Source: JAAZBV01 sp964499695
GTDB taxonomy: Bacteria; Desulfobacterota; DSM-4660; Desulfatiglandales; HGW-15
Length of the DNA stretch: 64,000 nucleotides
Assembly (NCBI GenBank): GCA_964499695.1
Contig: CAZCMD010000006.1
Coordinates: forward strand, 1 to 64,000
Direction: 5' to 3'
Below are positions 1 to 6,719 of the stretch, in pieces. Each line of letters opens with the position of its first letter. Positions within the stretch are counted from its first letter, which is position 1. The notes beneath the pieces are model-generated. The model was given only the letters and a program-made list of their open reading frames with translations, made no database searches and had not been told where the DNA came from. The position numbers and the translations under genes are program-made.

Positions 1-19
1 GTCTATGCTTTTATGCTAT

Positions 20-478
20 TCAGTTATCAAACAGCTCAAATTGATTTTCTCTAGCTATCTTTTCTCCCCTTCTCGACGATCGGCTGATTGCTGGCTGGCT
101 CATATTTAATAACCGTGCAATCTCAGTCGTTCTCATTCCAAGTCTTCTGTGTGCCCAAAATATTAAAAGAGATCTGGCCCGAACAGTTTGTGGTGATTTA
201 TCATATGCTGTAACCTCGTCATGGTTTATCCCTATTACCTCTGCAACACGACCTTTTACATATTTAAAATCAACACCCATGGATTTTAATTTATATTTCT
301 TCTCAAATGATTCTTCAGTTGTCTTTAAGACATCTTCTACAAATTCACTATTACCTAAAATACGTTCATCTCCTTTAATACGGATACCAGCTTTTAATAA
401 ATCTTTAAGCCCTGTCCATCCCCCAGAACTCCTTAATAGGCCTCCTCCTGTTAAATCAGGTCGTTTACCCATGGACAC
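20..478 (-). pseudogene. C-terminal remnant of a REP-associated (Y1/TnpA_REP-type) transposase
   Basis: The 152 residues resemble the C-terminal part of deltaproteobacterial Y1-family transposases: a KRPDLTGGG-type linker, a GDERILGNSEFV motif at about residues 36-47, and a DnaA/Trp-repressor-like helix-turn-helix at about 115-142 (TTEIARLLNMSQPAISR). The catalytic N-terminal Y1 domain, with its HUH motif and tyrosine, is absent. The first usable codon is a GTG, and an in-frame TAA lies seven codons upstream, so the N-terminus is really lost within the 45 bases before the neighbouring HoxU-like gene. I read this as a decayed mobile-element fragment. The alternative is a domesticated stand-alone HTH protein. 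The family call comes from recalled motifs and was not searched. Confidence 0.6.
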
Positions 479-523
479 ATCTCTACTACGCAGTTTTTAA
501 TTTATATGTTCATGCGTAAGAAA

Positions 524-1159
524 TTATATTGGAAATAACAGTGCCTTTACAGGGCATACCGATATACAGGCACCGCATGATTTACATATCTGATTATCCT
601 CCTGGCCGTACATGGTGATAACCGTATCAATCCCGCGTTTAGCAAATGCAAGTATTGAATGGCCCTGTTTCTCACATGTATACACGCATCTTCCGCATAG
701 CACACACCTGTTCGGGAAATAACTGATGAAAGGGTGTATTTCATCAACAGGGGTATCTTTCAGCTTCTTTTCAAGACCAACTGTTGTGAGGCCTACCCCT
801 AAAAAATGGGCGATCTTTTGTATCTCACACCATTTATTTGCAGGGCAGTTACCGCAGTCAACAAGGTGGGTTGAAAGTAGTAGATTTAAAGCAGATCGCT
901 GGAGCCTTCTCACTTTTTGGGTATCCGTGTAAACCACCATCGCTTTTTCTATCTTGACCGTGCATGCGGGAACCGGTGAACCGATGCCTTTAACCTCAAT
1001 AAAACAGAGCCTGCATGATGCAGATGGCGTATCACTATCTTTTATATGGCAGAGGTTGGGGATATAGATGCCGTTATCAAGGCATACCTGAAGAAGGTTC
1101 GCACCGGGTAAGGCATCAATATCTCTATTATCAATTTTTATTTTTATATTGTTTGACAT
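524..1159 (-). CDS. hoxU: HoxU/NuoG-N-like iron-sulfur subunit of an NAD(P)H diaphorase
   Basis: This 211-residue protein carries electrons between a NuoF-type flavoprotein and another redox partner. It has an N-terminal [2Fe-2S] ferredoxin domain (C37, C49, C52, C66), a His-Cys3 [4Fe-4S] site (H98, C102, C105, C111) and two classical [4Fe-4S] motifs (C152/C155/C158/C162 and C192/C195/C198/C202). That is the short HoxU or NuoG-N layout without the molybdopterin-like domain. It is the last gene of a minus-strand nuoE-nuoF-hoxU operon and starts six bases after the nuoF stop. No hydrogenase (HoxYH or HydA) or formate dehydrogenase catalytic subunit lies beside it, and the gene downstream is a transposase remnant. 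The partner enzyme is therefore unknown. Confidence 0.85.
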   Translation of the reverse strand: MSNNIKIKIDNRDIDALPGANLLQVCLDNGIYIPNLCHIKDSDTPSASCRLCFIEVKGIGSPVPACTVKIEKAMVVYTDTQKVRRLQRSALNLLLSTHLVDCGNCPANKWCEIQKIAHFLGVGLTTVGLEKKLKDTPVDEIHPFISYFPNRCVLCGRCVYTCEKQGHSILAFAKRGIDTVITMYGQEDNQICKSCGACISVCPVKALLFPI

Positions 1160-1165
1160 TAATAC

Positions 1166-3088
1166 CTACCCTTCAGCTCTTTCTATTACTGGTGCAAGCC
1201 CTATGGGAGAAACCCTGACTACCGCATGATACTGATCAGGGCAGGCGGTAATACACTCCCCGCATTTGACACACAGGTTCTGGTCAATACCCTTTTTCCT
1301 CTCCTTTGTTGTAAAAATTGCTTCTACCGGGCATGAGCCCACACATGCATCACAGCCCCTCGCACATTTATCAGGGTCAATATAATGGGCAGTGAGTTCC
1401 CTGCACATACCTGCGGGGCACCGTTTTTCTCTTATATGGGCAATGTACTCGTCCCTGAAATATTTGAGGGAGGTAATAACCGGATTGGGCGCTGTTTTAC
1501 CAAGGTTACACATGGACCCTTCCTTTATATCTTCACAAAGCTGCTCAAGCCTGTTCAGATCATCCTCATGGCCTTCGCCTTTTGTTATCCTGTCCAGGAT
1601 CTTTAGCATTTGAAAGGTACCTGTGCGGCAGAAGGTGCATTTACCGCATGATTCATGCATGGTAAACTCAAGAAAATAGCGCGCAATATTAACCATGCAT
1701 GTATGCTCATCCATAACAACCATACCGCCTGATCCCATCATCGCCCCTGCCTTATGAAGCTGTTCAAAATCTATCGGGGTATCAAGATATTTCTCAGGAA
1801 GACACCCTCCTGACGGCCCACCGACCTGAACCGCCTTAAAAACCTTTTTATGAGGAATACCGCCACATATGTCAAATATAAGCTCCCTTAACGTAACCCC
1901 TGCCGACACCTCCACAAGGCCTGGATTAAGGATATCCCCGACAACTGAAAAAATCACAGTACCCGGGGTATTTGATGTACCAGTTTTTTTATACCATGAT
2001 GCACCATTTTCCATGATCGGTGGGATACATGCAAATGTCTTCACATTATTGATTACAGTTGGCATGCCCCATAAACCCTTTTCTGAGGGATATGGAGGTC
2101 TGTGGATCGGCTTGGCCCTTTTCCCCTCGATGGATCTGATAAGCGCGGTCTCCTCACCGCACACAAAGGCGCCAGCGCCTTCAAACACCGATATATTAAT
2201 ATTAATACCTGTCCCGAGTATATTGGCTCCTAGTAGATTTTTCTCGTAAGCCTGTTCTATTGCCTTTTTAACCGTTTTTACTGCAAGCGGATATTCCGCC
2301 CTTATATATATAAAGGCCCTTTCAGCGCCAACCGCAAAGGCACATATTGCCATCCCCTCCAGTATCTGGTGAGGATTGCTTTCAAGGAGATTGCGATCCA
2401 TATATGCGCCAGGGTCTCCTTCGTCGCCATTACATATGACATATTTTTCTTTTATATTACTGCCCTTTACCATCCCCCACTTGATACCTGTTAAAAAACC
2501 TGCCCCTCCCCTGCCTCTTAGTCCCGAATCAGTTATCTCATTTATGACATCATCAGGATCATACCCATTAATGACCTTTACAAGGTTTGAATACCCGCCA
2601 ATGGCGATATATTCATTTATATTATCAGGGTCAATCAGGCCGCATTTAGACATGACAATTCGATTTTCTCTGTTGAACCTGGGAAGATCCATAATGGATG
2701 GAACAATATCATTTGAGACCGTGGCCCCCATCATCTGCTCAAACAAAGGATCACCATCCAATAGAAAAGATTTTATTATCATCCTGGCCTTGCCAGGGGT
2801 TACCTGATGATAAAAAATGGGCGGGAAACCTGAGTCAGGGTGATCAATGATAACTACAGGCTCTGCATAACAGTGCCCCATGCAGCCGGTTTGAAAAATC
2901 GATGCAGATATTTTTTCCTTTGAAAGGAGCTCTTCTATTGCCTTCCGTGTTTCTAAGGCTCCGGCAGAAATGCCACATGTGCCCATGCCAATGGTGATAT
3001 TTATCATGTTCTTCTGTTTTTCTGCAATTTTATATGATATTGCCTGCTCTTTGATAGCAGCAAAGATGTTTAAGGGATTATTATTCAT
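1166..3088 (-). CDS. nuoF: NuoF/HoxF-type NADH-binding flavoprotein subunit
   Basis: This 640-residue subunit should bind NAD(H) and FMN and pass electrons into Fe-S clusters. From the N-terminus: a thioredoxin-like [2Fe-2S] domain (C38, C69, C73), the FMN/NAD domain with GRGGAGF at 192-198 and GAGAFVCGEETAL at 304-316, an SLBB stretch, the N3 [4Fe-4S] site (C481, C484, C487, C527), and a C-terminal pair of [4Fe-4S] ferredoxin motifs at about 575-616. The fused thioredoxin and ferredoxin domains match NuoF proteins of hydrogenase and formate dehydrogenase complexes rather than canonical complex I. The reading frame is open 73 codons further upstream, but the ATG at 3088 is preferred. It overlaps the nuoE stop by 8 bases, as expected for coupled translation. 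Confidence 0.92.
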   Translation of the reverse strand: MNNNPLNIFAAIKEQAISYKIAEKQKNMINITIGMGTCGISAGALETRKAIEELLSKEKISASIFQTGCMGHCYAEPVVIIDHPDSGFPPIFYHQVTPGKARMIIKSFLLDGDPLFEQMMGATVSNDIVPSIMDLPRFNRENRIVMSKCGLIDPDNINEYIAIGGYSNLVKVINGYDPDDVINEITDSGLRGRGGAGFLTGIKWGMVKGSNIKEKYVICNGDEGDPGAYMDRNLLESNPHQILEGMAICAFAVGAERAFIYIRAEYPLAVKTVKKAIEQAYEKNLLGANILGTGININISVFEGAGAFVCGEETALIRSIEGKRAKPIHRPPYPSEKGLWGMPTVINNVKTFACIPPIMENGASWYKKTGTSNTPGTVIFSVVGDILNPGLVEVSAGVTLRELIFDICGGIPHKKVFKAVQVGGPSGGCLPEKYLDTPIDFEQLHKAGAMMGSGGMVVMDEHTCMVNIARYFLEFTMHESCGKCTFCRTGTFQMLKILDRITKGEGHEDDLNRLEQLCEDIKEGSMCNLGKTAPNPVITSLKYFRDEYIAHIREKRCPAGMCRELTAHYIDPDKCARGCDACVGSCPVEAIFTTKERKKGIDQNLCVKCGECITACPDQYHAVVRVSPIGLAPVIERAEG

Positions 3089-3635
3089 TGGGTGTTCCTT
3101 TTTGTCTCTTCCTATTCTTTTTTTCCTTATCGATCTGAAACCCCAGAAAAATCCCCTCTGCCCTGCTTGGTGACATGTGGCCTTCAGTCCTGCTGTCCAC
3201 AATTGCAACCGGCGCCATGGCGCAGCACCCAACGCATGCCACCCTTTCAATTGTATACTCGCGGTCAGGGGTTGTCTCACCACACTTGATGCCAAGTTTT
3301 CTTTCAAAATTCTCCAGTATTATGTCCCCTCCCTTTACATGGCAGGCGGTTCCAAGGCAGACCTTTATCAGGTGTTTTCCGGGTGGGTTGAACCTGAACC
3401 GGTTGTAAAAGGTTGCGACACCATACACCTCGGATGAAGAGATACCGGTATGATCAGCCACAAGCCTTATGGCATCCCTTGAAAGATATGAGTATCTATC
3501 CTGGATCATCCGGAGGATCGGTATAAGGGCACTCCGATTTTTTTCAAAGATTTGCAGCCCCTGTTTTATCTCATCGATCATCAGCTCTTCCTGCACTTTT
3601 ATTTTCTTTTCCACTTCCGCATCAGACAGATTCAT
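3081..3635 (-). CDS. nuoE: NuoE/HoxE-type thioredoxin-like [2Fe-2S] subunit
   Basis: This 184-residue protein is the 24-kDa-type subunit of an NADH dehydrogenase or diaphorase. A helical N-terminal bundle (about residues 20-85, with the typical LSRDAIRLVADHTGISSSEV stretch) precedes a thioredoxin-like fold with [2Fe-2S] ligands C93, C98, C134 and C138. The C-terminal tail (RKRQKG) is basic and probably unstructured. It is the first gene of the nuoE-nuoF-hoxU operon. Its start is 325 bases from the divergent nrdJ start, so the two operons share one intergenic region. The family call is firm. Whether the complex serves a hydrogenase, a formate dehydrogenase or electron bifurcation cannot be told from this window. 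Confidence 0.92.
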   Translation of the reverse strand: MNLSDAEVEKKIKVQEELMIDEIKQGLQIFEKNRSALIPILRMIQDRYSYLSRDAIRLVADHTGISSSEVYGVATFYNRFRFNPPGKHLIKVCLGTACHVKGGDIILENFERKLGIKCGETTPDREYTIERVACVGCCAMAPVAIVDSRTEGHMSPSRAEGIFLGFQIDKEKKNRKRQKGTPNE

Positions 3636-3740
3636 GTTTCACTCACAGGTATCATTATCAGGTCTGTGTAAAATAAAAATACAGCCATAATGATTATTAA
3701 AATAAATTTCCCTTTTCCCCAAAAAAACCGGAAGAATTTA

Positions 3741-3790
3741 TTGACATACCATATATTGTACCTTAGAATGCGTCCCATTCAATATAAGGG
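3741..3790 (+). promoter_or_regulatory. Predicted nrdJ promoter with two NrdR-like boxes
   Basis: TTGACA (3741-3746) and TAGAAT (3764-3769) are separated by exactly 17 bases, a near-consensus sigma70 promoter facing nrdJ. The spacer contains CCATATATTG (3749-3758), matching the NrdR-box core CwAtATaTwG at nine of ten positions. A second, weaker match, CAATATAAGG (3780-3789), begins 31 bases after the first. That is about three helical turns, the spacing usual for paired NrdR boxes. The rest of the 324-base intergenic region (3636-3959) shows no riboswitch-like structure that I can recognise. Confidence 0.6.
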
Positions 3791-3959
3791 AATATTAATA
3801 ATTTAATACATCCGTGAAAAACATGGTCAAAGACTTGATAACATGGCAGTCTATTGTTGTTTCATAGGATGATTTTTCTTTTTCACCAGGGAAAAACGAT
3901 ACATTTTAAAACTAATATCAAATATGGGCACAGTCAATTTATTTTATGGAGGGTGGTAA

Positions 3960-6455
3960 ATGGGGCATCAGAGTAAATTCCTTGTGACAAAAGACGGCAC
4001 TTTTGACCTTGCAGCTTACAGATGGGATGATAACCTCTTTTCAGATATGTTAATTAGAGAGAGTTCCATAGACAGCTCATGTGCGATGGATATAAGCAGG
4101 GCACTCAGGGAAGAGATCCATCAGATGGACCTTAAGACCATAACAATCCCCCTCCTGGAAGAGATTGTCGAGGCAAAGCTACTGGAATACGGCCTTAAAA
4201 AAAATACACCCATAAAACTGGAAGGCTCCTTTTTTCTTAAAGAAAAGATAAATTTATCTGAAAATGCCTATACTGTTTTAAAAACCAGATATCTAAAAAA
4301 GGACAGCAATGGGAACGTTGTTGAAACACCCGAACAATTGTTTAAAAGGGTGGCACACCATATCGCCCTCGCTGAAAAGAAATATGGCGACGAGACCTCC
4401 ATCGAAAAGGTTGAGGAAAATTTCTATCGCATGATGACTGAATTCAGGTTTCTGCCCAACTCGCCCACACTTATGAATGCAGGAAGACATCTGGGCCAGC
4501 TTGCCGCATGCTTTGTACTTCCGGTAGAAGACAGCATGGATGCCATCTTTGATTCTTTAAAAAATGCGGCCCTGATACATAAGTCAGGAGGCGGCACCGG
4601 GTTTTCATTTTCCAGGCTCCGTCCTGTAAGAAGCAGGGTTGGCACAACAGGGGGTGTAGCATCAGGCCCTATATCCTTTATGAAGATATTCAATACTGCA
4701 ACAGAGCAGGTCAAACAGGGCGGCACGAGAAGAGGCGCCAATATGGGGATACTGAGGGTCGACCACCCCGATATCATGGAATTTATCTACTGTAAACGGG
4801 ACAATAAGGAATTAAACAACTTTAATATCTCGGTAGGTGTTACTGACAAATTCATGCAGGCATTAAAGACCGGCAGCAACTATGACCTGATAGACCCCAG
4901 GGATAACCGCAAGGCAGGTGAGATGAGCAGCACAGAGGTCTATAACGCACTTTTAACACAGGCATGGCAGAATGGAGATCCGGGGATAGTTTTCCTTGAT
5001 CGGATCAACAGAGATAACCCAACACCGGAACTCGGCGAAATAGAGAGCACAAACCCGTGCGGTGAGCAGCCCCTTCTTCCGATGGAGGCATGTAACCTTG
5101 GCTCTATTAATCTCGCTAAATATGTTATTGAGAATCAGGAAGAGCCCAAAATAGACTATGAAGGGTTAAAGGAGTTAGTCTGGTGGAGCGTCAGGTTTCT
5201 GGATAACACCATTGATATGTCAAAGTATCCCCTGCCCGAGATAGATGCAATGGTAAAGGGTAACAGGAAGACAGGACTTGGCATTATGGGTTTTGCAGAT
5301 ATGCTTTACCAGCTTAAGATACCATACAACTCGGAAAAGGCCCTTGAAACCGCTGAAGAGGTTATGAATTTCATACAGACGGAATCACATGAGGCATCAA
5401 AATTTCTGGCCGAGGAACGTGGTGTATTTGAAAACTTCAATTACAGCATCTTCAAAAACCAGGAGAACAAGAGATATAGAAATGCAACCACTACCACAAT
5501 CGCTCCTACAGGCACTTTAAGCATACTGGCAGGATGCTCCAGCGGTATAGAACCCCTCTTTGCATTAAGCTTTGTAAGGAGGGTTATGGACAATAATATC
5601 CTCGCCGAGGTTAACCCCTACTTTGAGTCAGTTGCCAAAGAAAGGGGTTTTTACAGTGACGAGCTCATGGATATAATTGCCAAAAAAGGCTCTATTCATG
5701 GTCTGAAACAGATCCCCAAAGATGTAAGGGAGTTATTTGTAACAGCCCATGATGTTACCCCTGAATGGCACATCAGGATGCAGGCGGCTTTCCAGAAATA
5801 TACAGACAATGCAGTCTCAAAAACAGTGAACCTGCCAATGGATGCCACAGTTGATGATGTTAAAAAGGTCTATAACACCGCCTACGAACTCGGGTGCAAG
5901 GGGGTTACAATCTACAGGGATGGAAGCAAAGAGAATCAGGTACTGAGCTTCAGTGACAAAGAGAAGGAGAAAACGGCCCTGGGGGTTGCAGACATAAGGG
6001 AACGGCCTGAGACCCTTGAAGGTTTTACATCAAAGATGATGACAGGCATGGGGAATTTGTATGTTACAGTAACTGAAATGAATGGCAGACCATTTGAGGT
6101 TTTTGCCACAATTGGAAAATCAGGAAGGTCAACCACTGCCAAGGCAGAGGCCATAGGCCGTCTTGTTTCACTTGCCCTTAGATCCGGTATAGAGCTGGAA
6201 AAGATAGTTAAACAACTGGAGGGTATTGGAGGGGAATATCCGATCTTCCAAAAGGACGGGCTTGTGCTTTCTATCCCGGATGCAATAGGCCGCATACTGA
6301 GAAACAGATACCTGAATGGCAAAGCCAAAACCGGCACAGCGTCAAATTCCTCAAACACCTTGCTAGGAGAAAAATGCCCTGAATGCGGGCAGGCCATCAG
6401 TTTTGAAGAGGGTTGCATGACATGTCATTTCTGCGGTTACTCAAAATGCGGATAG
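3960..6455 (+). CDS. nrdJ: Adenosylcobalamin-dependent (class II) ribonucleoside-diphosphate reductase
   Basis: The 831-residue enzyme reduces ribonucleotides to deoxyribonucleotides with a radical generated from coenzyme B12, so it works with or without oxygen. A degenerate ATP-cone-like segment occupies about residues 5-85. The catalytic barrel follows, with the NPCGEQPLLPMEACNLGSIN motif; C367 is the expected thiyl-radical cysteine and E369 the partner acid. The C-terminus carries a CPECG / CMTCHFCG zinc-ribbon-like tail with the redox-active cysteines typical of NrdJ. The start is supported by a GGAGGGTGG Shine-Dalgarno immediately upstream. It is monocistronic, with a predicted NrdR-controlled promoter about 190 bases upstream. 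No class I or class III reductase gene occurs in the window. Confidence 0.95.
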   Translation: MGHQSKFLVTKDGTFDLAAYRWDDNLFSDMLIRESSIDSSCAMDISRALREEIHQMDLKTITIPLLEEIVEAKLLEYGLKKNTPIKLEGSFFLKEKINLSENAYTVLKTRYLKKDSNGNVVETPEQLFKRVAHHIALAEKKYGDETSIEKVEENFYRMMTEFRFLPNSPTLMNAGRHLGQLAACFVLPVEDSMDAIFDSLKNAALIHKSGGGTGFSFSRLRPVRSRVGTTGGVASGPISFMKIFNTATEQVKQGGTRRGANMGILRVDHPDIMEFIYCKRDNKELNNFNISVGVTDKFMQALKTGSNYDLIDPRDNRKAGEMSSTEVYNALLTQAWQNGDPGIVFLDRINRDNPTPELGEIESTNPCGEQPLLPMEACNLGSINLAKYVIENQEEPKIDYEGLKELVWWSVRFLDNTIDMSKYPLPEIDAMVKGNRKTGLGIMGFADMLYQLKIPYNSEKALETAEEVMNFIQTESHEASKFLAEERGVFENFNYSIFKNQENKRYRNATTTTIAPTGTLSILAGCSSGIEPLFALSFVRRVMDNNILAEVNPYFESVAKERGFYSDELMDIIAKKGSIHGLKQIPKDVRELFVTAHDVTPEWHIRMQAAFQKYTDNAVSKTVNLPMDATVDDVKKVYNTAYELGCKGVTIYRDGSKENQVLSFSDKEKEKTALGVADIRERPETLEGFTSKMMTGMGNLYVTVTEMNGRPFEVFATIGKSGRSTTAKAEAIGRLVSLALRSGIELEKIVKQLEGIGGEYPIFQKDGLVLSIPDAIGRILRNRYLNGKAKTGTASNSSNTLLGEKCPECGQAISFEEGCMTCHFCGYSKCG

Positions 6456-6520
6456 CATTAATAGATATATGGCCATCAACAGGAAAATCCCAGTCAAGTC
6501 AAACTATAATACATCACACT

Positions 6521-6553
6521 AAAAAATAGGCATCACTTTTCAGTGATGCCTAT
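6521..6553 (-). terminator. Rho-independent terminator for the SLBB export gene
   Basis: A 10-11 bp perfect stem (ataggcatcac / gtgatgcctat) surrounds a 6-base loop. Read on the minus strand it is followed by six T residues (6526-6521). It lies about 170 bases beyond the minus-strand SLBB gene stop and 70 bases beyond the nrdJ stop. It may also end nrdJ transcripts, though the plus-strand side lacks a T tract. Confidence 0.7.
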
Positions 6554-6606
6554 CAATAAATCAGAAAAAAATTTAGTTAATTTGACAACATTGTAAAAAG
6601 GCAAGT

Positions 6607-6680
6607 TATCACGCAAAGCCGCAAAGAACACCAAGGAAACAATTTATTCTAAGTAGTTACCTTTGTGCCTTTGTGTGAGA
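6607..6680. repeat. Intergenic imperfect inverted repeat of the ACGCAAAG type
   Basis: The left arm (about 6607-6627, TCACGCAAAGCCGCAAAG) and the right arm (6661-6680, CTTTGTGCCTTTGTGTGAGA) are imperfect reverse complements separated by about 33 bases. They lie in the space between nrdJ and the SLBB gene. I recall similar CGCAAAG/CTTTGCG elements scattered between genes in many environmental bacteria. It holds no gene. Confidence 0.5.
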
Positions 6681-6719
6681 TTCAGCTTTTTTACGAAACC
6701 ATCATATTTGCATATTTGC

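Noticed and set aside
1166..3307. Longer NuoF start 73 codons upstream
   Set aside because: The extension lies inside nuoE in another frame, is low in family similarity, and the ATG at 3088 gives normal overlap and length.
524..3635. Part of a respiratory complex I (nuo) operon
   Set aside because: Only E, F and a short G-like subunit exist. NuoF carries extra thioredoxin and ferredoxin domains, and no membrane-arm genes follow.
3771..3959. Cobalamin riboswitch upstream of nrdJ
   Set aside because: No B12-box-like sequence or long conserved structure was seen, and the leader is short.
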